From Pseudomonadota bacterium (lineage in GTDB: Bacteria > Pseudomonadota > Alphaproteobacteria > Dongiales > Dongiaceae): a stretch of DNA of 64,000 nt. Positions 7,637 to 15,954 of the stretch are shown here, piece by piece. Both the position numbers and the translations under genes were made by a program. The notes beneath the pieces were generated by a model that worked only from the letters and a program-made list of their open reading frames with translations, searched no databases and was not told the origin of the DNA. Position 1 is the stretch's first letter, and every line of letters begins with the position of its first letter. The stretch lies in NCBI GenBank assembly GCA_021792365.1, contig JAJYUT010000001.1:496001-560000 (forward strand). Reading direction: 5' to 3'.

Positions 7637-8593
7637 CTATCCGCTCACCAGCGCCCGCGCCAGAAGCGCAGCGTTGCGTGGGCTTTCGCCGACGCGGCGC
7701 ACGGCATAGGGCCACCAGTCACGGCCGAACGGAAGATAGAGCCGGACCTGCTCGCCCGCTGCCCGGAGTTGGCGCTGCAATTCGGTGCGCACGCCATAGA
7801 GCATCTCGAACTCGTACTGGCCTGGTTGCCAGCCGCCGTTCTTTGCGATCAGGCGGATTTCCGCGATCAGCGCATCGTCATGCGTGCCGAACACCGGCCG
7901 GAAGCCATGCGCCCTGGCTTCCGCTCCCAGCATCATGCGCGCAAGCCTCAGATAATTCTCGTCGATCTCTGCAGGCGACTGGAACGCGTGCGGCCTGGGA
8001 TCGGCGAAGGCGCCCTTCACCAGCCGAACCTGGCCGCCGCCGGCGGCGATCATGGGCGCGAGATCGCCGGCGCTGCGCTTCAGGTAGGCTTGCAGGGTTT
8101 GCGCGATCGGAACACCGGCCGCCAGTAGCCGCGCGCGCAGGGCCAGGATGCGGTCGACATACTCCGCATCCTCCATGTTCAGCATGAGGACCGGCGGCAG
8201 CCCGCCGGCCTGGCCCAGGTCGCGGACGCGGCTCCCGATCCTGAGCGCGAGCGCTTCGCCGGCCGCCTCTTCGATCGCATAGCCGATCTGGGTTGAATCG
8301 ACCGAGACATGGATCTGCAGCTGCGCCGCGTTCAGGGATTCCGCGACCGCGATCTTCTGCCGGCCGTTCTCCGCGACGATGGCCGGGTCCTTCACGTATT
8401 CGCCAAGATAGTAGAGCGAGGCCTTGAAGCCGGCCTTTTCCAGCTCCCGCGCGACCGACATGGCCTGGGCCGCGTCGGCACCCGCCACGAAGCGGCGCGC
8501 GATCGAAGCCGCGGCGCGATTGCCCTGCATCCAGCGCGTGACGCGCGGCGAACGCGCCAGCGCGATCATCCCGCTTTGCCAGATGCGCTTCAT
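7637..8593 (-). CDS. Proline dehydrogenase (monofunctional)
   Basis: FAD enzyme that oxidises proline to pyrroline-5-carboxylate, feeding electrons to the quinone pool. The 318 residues cover a single PRODH barrel without the P5C-dehydrogenase half of bifunctional PutA. The clearest signature is near the C-terminus, YLPFGRDWWPYAVRRVGE, which carries the paired arginines that bind proline carboxylate. Other barrel segments are RLVKGAF and FGTHDDALI. No P5C dehydrogenase or Lrp-type regulator is adjacent. An exporter gene lies 10 nt upstream in the same direction and may share the transcript. Assignment rests on the C-terminal motif and length. Confidence 0.9.
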   Translation of the reverse strand: MKRIWQSGMIALARSPRVTRWMQGNRAAASIARRFVAGADAAQAMSVARELEKAGFKASLYYLGEYVKDPAIVAENGRQKIAVAESLNAAQLQIHVSVDSTQIGYAIEEAAGEALALRIGSRVRDLGQAGGLPPVLMLNMEDAEYVDRILALRARLLAAGVPIAQTLQAYLKRSAGDLAPMIAAGGGQVRLVKGAFADPRPHAFQSPAEIDENYLRLARMMLGAEARAHGFRPVFGTHDDALIAEIRLIAKNGGWQPGQYEFEMLYGVRTELQRQLRAAGEQVRLYLPFGRDWWPYAVRRVGESPRNAALLARALVSG

Positions 8594-8603
8594 CAGGGAC
8601 GCT

Positions 8604-9245
8604 TCACGTGGCGCGGCCGCGCAAGGCCTCGAGGATCAGCCGCCCGCCCAGCAGGCCGACCACGCCGCCGGTGACGCGATCGATCCACAGCTTGGCGCCG
8701 ATATAGATCGCGCGCGGCCTGGTGGCGGAGAAGGCCAGCGCGACGATGGTGTACCAGCCCGCTTCGAGTGCGAAGATCAGCGGGAGCATGGTCCAGAGCA
8801 TCCAGGTCGGAATCGGGTTCGGCAGGAACGCGGCGAACACGCTGGCGTACCAGATCGCCGTCTTGGGATTGCTGAGCTGCGTCACGAAGGCGATGACGAA
8901 GCTCTTGCGCCAGCCGCCACCCGCCGGCGGCGCGCCCTCCGTGGCCGCCAGCGGCGTCTTCGCGCCGCGCCAGATGCGATAGCCGAGATACAGGAGATAG
9001 AGTCCGCCGGCGACCTTCAGCACCAGGTAGAGCCATTCGACCTGCATCAGCAGCGCCTGCAGGCCGGCGAGCGCGAGCCCAGCAAACACCACGCCGCCGC
9101 ATCCCATGCCGAGCGCTGCCGCCAGGCCGTCGCGGCGCGAAAAGCCAGCCGAGGCGCGCACCACGACCACGAAGCTCGGCCCCGGGCTCATCGTGCCGAT
9201 CGCCAAGGTGCCGAGTATGCTGAGCAGGGCGAGTGGGGGATCCAT
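8604..9245 (-). CDS. LysE/RhtB family amino acid exporter
   Basis: Inner-membrane exporter of 213 residues with about six hydrophobic segments. The N-terminal block LSILGTLAIGTMSPGPSF is the LysE family hallmark, and SNPKTAIWYASVF in the middle is the second conserved block. Such proteins export basic amino acids, homoserine or related compounds; the substrate cannot be read from sequence. It lies 10 nt upstream of proline dehydrogenase on the same strand, so the pair may be cotranscribed, which could point to relief from excess amino acid. The first copy of the 102-bp palindromic repeat lies just upstream. Confidence 0.9.
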   Translation of the reverse strand: MDPPLALLSILGTLAIGTMSPGPSFVVVVRASAGFSRRDGLAAALGMGCGGVVFAGLALAGLQALLMQVEWLYLVLKVAGGLYLLYLGYRIWRGAKTPLAATEGAPPAGGGWRKSFVIAFVTQLSNPKTAIWYASVFAAFLPNPIPTWMLWTMLPLIFALEAGWYTIVALAFSATRPRAIYIGAKLWIDRVTGGVVGLLGGRLILEALRGRAT

Positions 9246-9282
9246 GATGCCGGCCTACTGAAGTGATAAATGTCGATTCATT

Positions 9283-9384
9283 CGTCATGGCAAGGCTCGG
9301 CCTTGCCATCCACGAGTTTCTATGCCCAACGCCACGCAACCGGAAGCAAACTCGCGGATCCCAAGGCCAAGCCTTGGGATGACG
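9283..9384 (-). repeat. Bipartite palindromic repeat, copy 1
   Basis: A 102-nt element whose reverse complement matches the element at 55228-55329. Outer ends are CGTCAT / ATGACG. Each arm is itself a hairpin: one built on ATGGCAAGG / CCTTGCCAT, the other on ATCCCAAGG / CCTTGGGAT. Next come inner arms ending in GAGTTT / AAACTC. The 26-nt centre is not shared with copy 2. It lies in the gap between the exporter and DinB genes. Confidence 0.85.
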
Positions 9385-9405
9385 ATGGGGTATCGATCAC
9401 CGACG

Positions 9406-9921
9406 TCATCGCCTGCCCGCCATCTCCGGGTGATCGCGCAGGAAATAGATCAGATCGAGCGGCGGCGGCGCAATCTCCGTGGAGGACAGCATGGCATGCG
9501 CCTGGCCGCGATGGTGGGTCTGGTGGTTGAACACATGCGCCAGCACCTGCTCGAGCGGCGTCCTCGCCGGCTCGCCGCCCATGGTGCGATAGACCAGGTC
9601 CTCCTGGACCCGCGCCGGCGCAAGTTCATCCACGAAGGCGATGATGCGTTCATCCATCGCCGTGCGCGCCGCTTTCAGCGGGGGAAAATCCGCATGCAGC
9701 ACCTGGTCGAGCGCCGTCACGCCGGGATGGCCCGTGCCCTCGAGCCGGCCCATCCAGACCGTGTCGGCCACCAGGATGTGATTGAGCGTCTTCAGGATGG
9801 AGGGAAAGAAGCCGCTGCGCGTCTCGCTGAGTGCGGCGGGCGAGAGCCTGCCCGCGGCGTCATAGAGCCGCGCATTGGCCCAGCGGTTATAGGCCGCCAT
9901 CCTCTGGAAATGTGCCTTCAT
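9406..9921 (-). CDS. DinB family protein
   Basis: A 171-residue four-helix-bundle protein of the DinB/YfiT superfamily, whose members bind a metal through three histidines and often act as thiol-dependent transferases or stress proteins. Visible candidate metal ligands are H48 (LNHILVADTVWMGRL) and the pair in HVFNHQTHHRGQAH near residues 130-143. The start MKAHFQRMAAYNRW is chosen because GAGGGG lies just before the ATG and the family begins this way; the frame extends 50 codons upstream without homology. It is divergent from the oxygenase gene at 10110. The exact reaction is unknown. Confidence 0.87.
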   Translation of the reverse strand: MKAHFQRMAAYNRWANARLYDAAGRLSPAALSETRSGFFPSILKTLNHILVADTVWMGRLEGTGHPGVTALDQVLHADFPPLKAARTAMDERIIAFVDELAPARVQEDLVYRTMGGEPARTPLEQVLAHVFNHQTHHRGQAHAMLSSTEIAPPPLDLIYFLRDHPEMAGRR

Positions 9922-10109
9922 GATCCCCTCGTCTCTTGCCGCCAGCATGGCCTGGGGCCGGCGCGGCGACAATTGATCCTTTTTGACACGCGTGTGAGCC
10001 TGCATAACAGATCGCCGGATCGCATTTTGGCACGGCGTGCCCCGCCATTTGGCATTTGACCATCGCGCCATCGGGCCGCTCCAATCGCCGCATGCAATCG
10101 AGAGGAACC

Positions 10110-11162
10110 ATGGTACCCCGGATCGACATCTCCGCCCTGTTCTCGGAATCGGGCACGCGCCGCGAAACCGATGCCGCGATCATCGAGGCGGCGAGCGCGA
10201 TCGGCTTCATGACCGTCACCGGCCTGCCGCCGGCGGTGCCGATCGACCCCCGGTCGCGGCGCGCTGTGCTGCGCCCGTTCGATCTCCCGCCGGCCGAGAC
10301 CCGCAAGCTCTGGCGCCAGAAATTTGATCCCCGCCATCCCAATATCTATCGCGGCTGGTTCCCGCTGCAGGACGGTTTCGAGACCTATAAGGAAGGAATC
10401 GACATCGGCCCGGACATCGCGGCCGGCCCGGGTGCGGTCCATCCCGGCGCGGTCCACCCCGGCGCGGTCGATGCGCGCGATCCGCTGCGCGAGGCGACGC
10501 CGCTGCCGGCCGAGGATGCGCTGCCGGGCTGGCGGGCGGCGGCGGCCGCCTATTTCAAGGCCATGGAGAGCGTCGCCCAACGCCTGATGCACGCATTGGC
10601 GCGCGGCCTGGGCTTGCCGCAGAGCATTTTCGACGGTGCCTTCGCCGGCGGCATCTCCACCCTGCGCCTCATCCGCTATCCGGTGCGGCCGCCGCACTCG
10701 ATGGTCGGCGTGCCGGAGGATCGGTTGTGGGTGACGCACAACGGCGAGCGGTATTATCTGCTGGGCCGCGCGCATGTGGATTCCGGGCTGATGACCCTGT
10801 TGGCGCAGGATGGCGTCGCCGGCCTGCAGGCCCGCGCCGCGGACGGCGCCTGGATCGACGTGCCGCCGGAGGAAGGCACGCTGGCGGTCAATTTCGGAAA
10901 GCTGCTCGAGCATTGGACCGGGGGCCGGATCAAGGCGACCGAGCATCGTGTGATCGGCCGCGGCGAGGAGCGTTTCTCGATCCCGTTCTTCTACGACGCC
11001 AGGGCCGATGCGCTGATCGAACCCTTGCCGCTGCCCGGTGTCGCGCCGTTCACGCCGTTCTATTTCGGAGATTATCTGTGGTCGACCATGACCAAGTTCG
11101 TCGAGTTCCAGGGCCTTGAGGATCGGCGCCGTCCTCAAGGCCACGGACAACGCGCCAGCTAG
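10110..11162 (+). CDS. Isopenicillin N synthase family Fe(II)/2-oxoglutarate oxygenase
   Basis: A 350-residue soluble non-heme iron oxygenase with an N-terminal DIOX_N part (PRIDISALF start) and a C-terminal double-stranded beta-helix. The facial triad is visible as HVDSGLMTLL (HxD) and a distal histidine in ATEHRVI. The co-substrate arginine lies in ERFSIPFF. Substrate is unknown; relatives range from plant-like hydroxylases to ethylene-forming enzymes. ATG at 10110 is preceded by AGAGGAA; earlier in-frame starts have no ribosome site. Odd feature: residues 107-119 are a tandem repeat (GAVHP-GAVHP-GAVDA) made by a 15-nt DNA repeat. It overlaps the end of the convergent DUF1127 gene by 4 nt. 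Confidence 0.87.
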   Translation: MVPRIDISALFSESGTRRETDAAIIEAASAIGFMTVTGLPPAVPIDPRSRRAVLRPFDLPPAETRKLWRQKFDPRHPNIYRGWFPLQDGFETYKEGIDIGPDIAAGPGAVHPGAVHPGAVDARDPLREATPLPAEDALPGWRAAAAAYFKAMESVAQRLMHALARGLGLPQSIFDGAFAGGISTLRLIRYPVRPPHSMVGVPEDRLWVTHNGERYYLLGRAHVDSGLMTLLAQDGVAGLQARAADGAWIDVPPEEGTLAVNFGKLLEHWTGGRIKATEHRVIGRGEERFSIPFFYDARADALIEPLPLPGVAPFTPFYFGDYLWSTMTKFVEFQGLEDRRRPQGHGQRAS

Positions 11163-11395
11163 GCCCGCCAGAACGGCTTCACAACGACATGCTCGACGTC
11201 GGCGCGGCTGACGCCGATATCCTTCAGCATGTCATCACTGAGGCCGGCGAGTTGCCGCCGCTCGCGCATACGCTCGAGCCACGCAATCGGCGTCTCGATG
11301 AGACGATCCACGACCGGCGCCAGATCCCTGGCGACGATCTGCGCCAGACCACTCCGCGGAACCAAGTCCAACATATGATGTGCATGCGACTTCAT
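11159..11395 (-). CDS. DUF1127 protein, copy A
   Basis: A 78-residue protein ending in the DUF1127 domain: a helix with WLERMRERRQLAGLSDDMLKDIGVSRADVE, then a short tail ending FWRA. DUF1127 proteins are small, arginine-rich and often RNA-binding post-transcriptional regulators in alphaproteobacteria. It is paired with copy B 140 nt upstream on the same strand; both end in PFWR-x. The divergent LysR gene beyond copy B may control the pair. Function here is inferred from the family only. Confidence 0.88.
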   Translation of the reverse strand: MKSHAHHMLDLVPRSGLAQIVARDLAPVVDRLIETPIAWLERMRERRQLAGLSDDMLKDIGVSRADVEHVVVKPFWRA

Positions 11396-11534
11396 GGTTC
11401 ATCTCCTTATCGAGTGGTCCGCGCGCGGCGCTTCACAGGAGTCGGGTGAGAGCGGGCCGCTCCTGTCCCTCGCGCCGCGCTTGGACTGGACAGCCGGGGG
11501 CTGTCCGGGAAACGCATGGTTTCCGTTCCTGCCA

Positions 11535-11759
11535 TCACGACCGCCAGAATGGCCGGGTGCTGATGGCTTCGACATCGGCCCGGTTCAGGCCGATATCCTT
11601 GAGCAGGCGATCGTCCAATTCCGTCAGGTGTCGGCGCTCCGACACCCGCTCCGCCCACAGGAAGGGGGTCTCGATCAGACGATCCAGGACCGCGGCGATT
11701 TCATGGCCGATGCCCCGCGACAAACCGTTGAACGGGTTTGAAAAGACATTGGATTTCAT
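11535..11759 (-). CDS. DUF1127 protein, copy B
   Basis: A 74-residue paralogue of the neighbouring DUF1127 protein. Shared blocks are VVDRLIETP-like (VLDRLIETPFLW), ERR.L..L.D..LKDIG..RADVE and the PFWRS end. The ATG follows a GAGGTGAG ribosome site. It faces the LysR gene across a 130-nt divergent gap. Two adjacent copies differing mainly in the N-terminal third suggest an old tandem duplication. RNA-linked regulation is the known theme for the family, not shown here. Confidence 0.88.
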   Translation of the reverse strand: MKSNVFSNPFNGLSRGIGHEIAAVLDRLIETPFLWAERVSERRHLTELDDRLLKDIGLNRADVEAISTRPFWRS

Positions 11760-11889
11760 AGCTCACCTCACAGGTCTCTTTGTGGCGTCATCGCCGTTGA
11801 GTGAGAGAATGAGCTTGATTCCCGGCACGGACAAACGATAGTTTCTCAGAGTTCCTGTTAGAAATATTGACATGTGGGAAAGGGTCGCC

Positions 11890-12816
11890 ATGCGCCTTCC
11901 ACCATTGAAGTCAGTGCACTATTTCGAGGCCGCCGCGCGGCTGCAGAGCTTCACCAAGGCGGCCCAGGAGCTGAACGTCACCCACAGCGCGATCAGCCAT
12001 CAGATCAAGGCGCTGGAGCAATGGCTGGGCCAGCCCCTGTTCGAGCGCAAGACGCGCCAGGTGCGCTTGACCGAAGCGGGCAAGCGCTTCCTCGGCCCGG
12101 TGAAGACCGCGTTCGAGCAACTGGCCGATGGCGCGGCGGAGATTACGCGCTTCGGCAAGGACCGGCCGCTCACCGTCACCGCGCTGCCCTCGCTCGCGGC
12201 GAAATGGCTGGTGCCGCGGCTCTCCGATTTCCAGCGGCAGTATCCGGAGATTCAGGTGCGGCTCTCCGCCACCAGCACGGTCGAGACGATCGGCGGGCGC
12301 GACATCGACCTCGGCATCCGCTTCGGCCGCGGACAATGGGACAACCTGGAGAGCGAACTGCTGGCGAGGAACGACATCTTCCCTGTCTGCGCGCCGAGCC
12401 TCCTGACGGCCGACAAGCCGATCCGCGAGCCGCGCGACGTGCTGCAATATCCGCTGCTGACCGACAGCGACTGGATGCGCTCGGGCTACGACGAATGGTC
12501 GGACTGGCTGAAGCAGGCCGGCTTCCCCGAGGCGAAGATCAGATCCAATCTCAGCCTCAATTTCTCCAATCTGCTGATCCAAGCGGCGATCGACGGGCTT
12601 GGCATCGCCATGGGCAACGTCATCAACGCGGGCGACGACCTGCGCCATGGGCGCCTCGTCAAGCCGATCGATTTCACCGTGAAGACCGACACCGGCTATT
12701 GGATCGTCTATGCCAAGGGCGCCTTGAGGCAGCCGAAGGTCAAGGCGTTCCGCGACTGGCTGATGGAGCAGGCGAGCGGGCACGTCGCGGTCTGCACGAA
12801 AGCGAAGGTGGCATGA
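11890..12816 (+). CDS. LysR family transcriptional regulator (GcvA-like)
   Basis: A 308-residue LysR regulator: N-terminal winged helix-turn-helix (LKSVHYFEAAARLQSFTKAAQELNVTHSAISHQI, given here as the segment at about 5-38), then a periplasmic-binding-like effector domain (about 90-300). The HTH wording is closest to GcvA. GGAAAGGG precedes the ATG at 11890; an ATG six codons earlier (11872) is the alternative. It is divergent from the two DUF1127 genes, which are plausible targets. It overlaps the next gene by ATGA, so it is cotranslated with a secreted protein. The effector is unknown. Confidence 0.9.
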   Translation: MRLPPLKSVHYFEAAARLQSFTKAAQELNVTHSAISHQIKALEQWLGQPLFERKTRQVRLTEAGKRFLGPVKTAFEQLADGAAEITRFGKDRPLTVTALPSLAAKWLVPRLSDFQRQYPEIQVRLSATSTVETIGGRDIDLGIRFGRGQWDNLESELLARNDIFPVCAPSLLTADKPIREPRDVLQYPLLTDSDWMRSGYDEWSDWLKQAGFPEAKIRSNLSLNFSNLLIQAAIDGLGIAMGNVINAGDDLRHGRLVKPIDFTVKTDTGYWIVYAKGALRQPKVKAFRDWLMEQASGHVAVCTKAKVA

Positions 12817-13487
12817 GGCGCCTGGCGCTGGCGTGTGTTGCGCTGCTCGCCGCGGCGCAGATCGCGTTGGCGGAGGAGCCGCGCCAGCGCGTCATGAACA
12901 TACCGCTCGACATGCCGCTCAATGAGCCGCTCGACGGCGAGGTCCTTGAAGGTATCTATCAGGAGAAGCTAGGCGACATCCTGCGGGACAGCGTGCTGAT
13001 CAACGCGCCGAGCCCCCACATCGAGAGCCGTTTCACCGAGAATAGGTCGCTGCAGCTCTGGTTCTCCTCCGAGGGAGATGGCAGGCGCGTATTCTGGGCG
13101 CGGCTCACCCAGGGCTTCGAGGGCAAGGACATGAAGCCTGAGGACGCGCTGGCCAATTTCGACGCGACCTTCGGAAAGCCGGACAGGATTGCCGAGCTGG
13201 CCGGCGAATACGGCAGCTTCTGGATTCTGCTCAAGCTGGATCCGCGCCTGCCGGAGGCGCGCCGCGCCACGATCCTCAAGCAGCTCGATGCCAGCTTCAA
13301 CCCGACGCCCAGCCAGATCGCCGATTTCGGCCTCACCGACCTGCGCACGCGCGCGCGCCTGTTGACGCCCGACTATCGCGGCGCGGTCTTCTTCCTCGCC
13401 GCTTTCAAGGGCAAGGTTGGCAGCGTGCAGACCGATCTCATCGACATGGTCCGCGCGCAGACGGTGCTGAATCTGACGGCGCCGTGA
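12813..13487 (+). CDS. Secreted protein of unknown function, paralogue A
   Basis: A 224-residue protein with a clear signal peptide (hydrophobic to about residue 17, cleavage near ALAEE) and no membrane segment afterwards. I do not recognise the domain. The central block SLQLWFSSEGDGRRVFWARLTQGFEG resembles one in the next gene (LRLWFDAAAKGRPIFWIALTQGYDP), and both continue with LLKLDP/LIKIDPALP-like motifs, so they are paralogues. It starts on the LysR stop (ATGA), indicating one transcript. A periplasmic role controlled with the LysR gene is inferred only from linkage. Confidence 0.78.
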   Translation: MRRLALACVALLAAAQIALAEEPRQRVMNIPLDMPLNEPLDGEVLEGIYQEKLGDILRDSVLINAPSPHIESRFTENRSLQLWFSSEGDGRRVFWARLTQGFEGKDMKPEDALANFDATFGKPDRIAELAGEYGSFWILLKLDPRLPEARRATILKQLDASFNPTPSQIADFGLTDLRTRARLLTPDYRGAVFFLAAFKGKVGSVQTDLIDMVRAQTVLNLTAP

Positions 13488-13491
13488 CGAC

Positions 13492-14187
13492 ATGTGGCAA
13501 GCGCTCGCTCTTATTGGCCTGATGGTTGCGCTTTCTGTGCGCGCGTTCGCCGATGAGCAGTCCGGGCAGCAGATCCTGGGCCTTTCGCTCGGCCAAAGCG
13601 CTGCCGATCCTTCCGCCTTGGGCGATCCGGCGGCTGCGTTCGGTCCTGCGATTGCGAAGGATATCAAGTCTATCGCGTTCGCGAACGAGCCGATGTCCAA
13701 CTACCGCATTGAGCTAACGGACAGCCGCACATTACGGCTCTGGTTCGATGCGGCGGCGAAAGGCCGGCCAATCTTTTGGATCGCACTCACTCAGGGTTAT
13801 GACCCGCCGCCGGTTCCGGCGGATCAGTATGATCGCATTGTCCGAGACCTTGGCAACGCCTTGGACTACCACATCGCCGGGCCTACTGGCGCACCGCTTG
13901 GTGCCCTGCTCATCAAGATCGATCCTGCCTTGCCCAATAAGAGGAGAGCGGCCGTCCGGCGGCACATTGACGAGGTCGTGGCGAATCGACCGAATGAACT
14001 TGGTGCGCAAGACGATCCCTTTGTGGAGCTGCCTGATGATATCGAGCGTCGCTTGGAGACTCTCGGTGACGCGTTCCGTGGCAAGTTCGTGGCGATCTAC
14101 ACCATCTCAGGCCAGATCGATGGGACGATGACCGAGTTGATCGATGCCGCGGTCGCTAGCGGGCTGCTCTTGCGCCCACGCAAGTAG
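13492..14187 (+). CDS. Secreted protein of unknown function, paralogue B
   Basis: A 231-residue protein with an N-terminal signal peptide (MWQALALIGLMVALSVRAFA). It shares with the preceding gene a SR.L.LWF....GR..FW..LTQG block (about residues 75-105) and a later KIDP/KLDP...RRA block. Similarity is patchy, so the duplication is old. The gap to the first copy is 4 nt, so they form an operon with the LysR gene. Its base composition is slightly lower in GC than the neighbours. No enzyme motif or cysteine pair stands out. Function unknown. Confidence 0.75.
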   Translation: MWQALALIGLMVALSVRAFADEQSGQQILGLSLGQSAADPSALGDPAAAFGPAIAKDIKSIAFANEPMSNYRIELTDSRTLRLWFDAAAKGRPIFWIALTQGYDPPPVPADQYDRIVRDLGNALDYHIAGPTGAPLGALLIKIDPALPNKRRAAVRRHIDEVVANRPNELGAQDDPFVELPDDIERRLETLGDAFRGKFVAIYTISGQIDGTMTELIDAAVASGLLLRPRK

Positions 14188-14192
14188 CTCGC

Positions 14193-14753
14193 TCAAAACG
14201 ACGAATTCGGTCCCTTCAGGAATTCCGCTTCCGCCTCCGTCGTCTCGCGGCCCAGCGCTTCGTTGCGGTGAGGGAAGCGGCCGAAGCGTTTGATGATGTC
14301 GCGGTGGCGATGGCCGTATTCCAGGAACTCGACCGCCACGTCGCCGAACTCGCGCACGCAGCCTTCCAGCAGCATGATGTAGCGGTCCTGGTTGGCGAGC
14401 GTCTCGCAATGCTCGAACGGGAGGTAGAAGAACACGCGGTCCGGGAACGGATAGCGCTGATCGAAGCCGCGCCGGATCGCTTCGTCGGCGACCGCGCGCG
14501 CCCGCGCATCGCCGAGATAGGCCTTGGCCTCGCCGCGATGAAGGTTGCGCGCGAACTGGTCGAGCAGGAGCAGCAGCGCCAGCGCGCCGTCCGGCGAGGC
14601 GCGCCAATCCTCGAGCCCGCCCATCTGCGCCTCGTGCACCAGCGGGCCGAAGCGCGCGCGGATCTCCGCATCGAACACCGCGTCCTTCTGGAACCAGAGC
14701 GGGCGCGCCCGGTCCGAAAGCCAGAATTGCAGGATATCGCGTGGCGTACTCAT
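14193..14753 (-). CDS. DUF924 family protein
   Basis: A 186-residue helical protein with the DUF924 hallmarks: N-terminal ILQFW, WFQKDAVFDAEI, then LLLLDQFARNLHRGEAKAY, FFYLPFEHCE and the terminal FGRFPHRNEALGRE. The family is widespread, of tetratricopeptide-like shape, with no agreed reaction. It is convergent with the secreted paralogues (5-nt gap) and divergent from the membrane protein at 14977. No special regulation is visible. Confidence 0.88.
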   Translation of the reverse strand: MSTPRDILQFWLSDRARPLWFQKDAVFDAEIRARFGPLVHEAQMGGLEDWRASPDGALALLLLLDQFARNLHRGEAKAYLGDARARAVADEAIRRGFDQRYPFPDRVFFYLPFEHCETLANQDRYIMLLEGCVREFGDVAVEFLEYGHRHRDIIKRFGRFPHRNEALGRETTEAEAEFLKGPNSSF

Positions 14754-14976
14754 GGACCTTGCACCTCATCTCCGACCGTCTGGAGGGCTTATAGCATGCG
14801 GATCGTCCTGGTGAGAGCGGCCGAACAGGACGGCGGTCCGCTTCGGCGAACAGACCCGGCGGAACCACAAGGTACGATCCGACGTTCCCACGCTGACGCT
14901 GGATGGACGCGGCGCGTCGGGCGACCCCCGCCGCGTCGAGACCGTGCCATTCAGCCCTTCCGGATTCGGACCTGCC

Positions 14977-15498
14977 ATGCCATCGACGCCCCCCGAGAAC
15001 GATATCTGGCGGAATCGCACTTACCCCATCAAGGAGGACATGGCGTTCCAGCGAGCCACTTGGCGCGCCGAGCGGATCGGATGGGCCGTCCTGTGGCTCA
15101 TCGTGCTGCTTGCTCTGCTCGGCCTGTTCTCCCACGGCCCGCTGAGCACCGCTTCGGTCGAGACTCCGGATGGAGGTCTCCGCGTCACCTATGAACGGTT
15201 CCAGCGCAACGGCAGCCCGGCGGAGATCAGGCTGGAAGCCCGGCCCCGATCGGAACGCCGGCTCGCCATCAGCCTCGACGCGCGGATGCTGGATGCCGTC
15301 ACAATCGAGACCATCACGCCCGCGCCGCAAGCCGAGCGTGCCATCGCCGGCGGGATCGAGCTCGTGTTCCACGCCGAACCCGGCGCGCCCTTGACCGTCC
15401 GCCTGACCGTCCGGCCGCACAAAATCGGGCTAGTGGCAGGCGCGATCGGCATCGGCGCGAGCCGCCCCGCCGAGCTGACCCAGTTCGTCTACCCTTGA
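14977..15498 (+). CDS. Membrane-anchored protein upstream of YetF-like gene
   Basis: With the ATG at 14977 it has 173 residues: a polar N-terminus (NDIWRNRTYPIKEDM), one strong membrane helix (about 38-56, VLWLIVLLALLGLF) and a beta-rich outer domain. This layout is common for uncharacterised proteins found directly before DUF421/YetF genes. A GTG at 14944 gives 11 more residues; neither start has a strong ribosome site. The DUF421 gene follows 9 nt later, so the two probably work together in the envelope. Function unknown. Confidence 0.75.
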   Translation: MPSTPPENDIWRNRTYPIKEDMAFQRATWRAERIGWAVLWLIVLLALLGLFSHGPLSTASVETPDGGLRVTYERFQRNGSPAEIRLEARPRSERRLAISLDARMLDAVTIETITPAPQAERAIAGGIELVFHAEPGAPLTVRLTVRPHKIGLVAGAIGIGASRPAELTQFVYP

Positions 15499-15507
15499 GG
15501 CCGAGCC

Positions 15508-15954
15508 ATGGATTCAGTCCTTCGTGCCGTCGCGGTCTATGCCTTCCTGCTGGTGGTCCTGCGCATCTCCGGCCGGCGCACGCTGGCGCAGATGACCCCG
15601 TTCGATCTTGTGCTGTTGCTGATCATCAGCGAAGCCGCGCAGCAGGCGCTGCTTGGCGACGACTTCTCGATCACCGGCGGGATCCTGGTCGTCATCACGC
15701 TCCTGGCGATCGATATCGCCCTGTCGCTGCTCAAGGGGTATGTCCCCTCTTCCGCCAAGCTGATCGACGGGCTCCCCATGGTGGTCGTGGAAAACGGCGC
15801 GCTGCTTCAGGAGCGCATGCGGCGCGCGCGCATCGACGAGGGCGACATCCTCGAATCGGCGCGCGAGACTCAGGGGCTGGAGCGCATCGACCAGATCAAG
15901 TTCGCGGTGATCGAGATCACCGGGTCGATCACGGTCATCCCGAAAGACCGATAA
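15508..15954 (+). CDS. DUF421 / YetF-like membrane protein
   Basis: A 148-residue protein with two to three N-terminal membrane helices (about 5-20, 30-45, 55-75) and a small cytoplasmic domain. RISGRRTLAQMTPFDLVLLLIISE is the DUF421 signature (residues about 20-43). The soluble part has VVENG...E.M...RI...DI...R, usual for the family. Related YetF proteins are linked to spore or envelope stability in Bacillus; no activity is established here. Its 3' end overlaps the convergent GST gene by 20 nt. Confidence 0.87.
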   Translation: MDSVLRAVAVYAFLLVVLRISGRRTLAQMTPFDLVLLLIISEAAQQALLGDDFSITGGILVVITLLAIDIALSLLKGYVPSSAKLIDGLPMVVVENGALLQERMRRARIDEGDILESARETQGLERIDQIKFAVIEITGSITVIPKDR

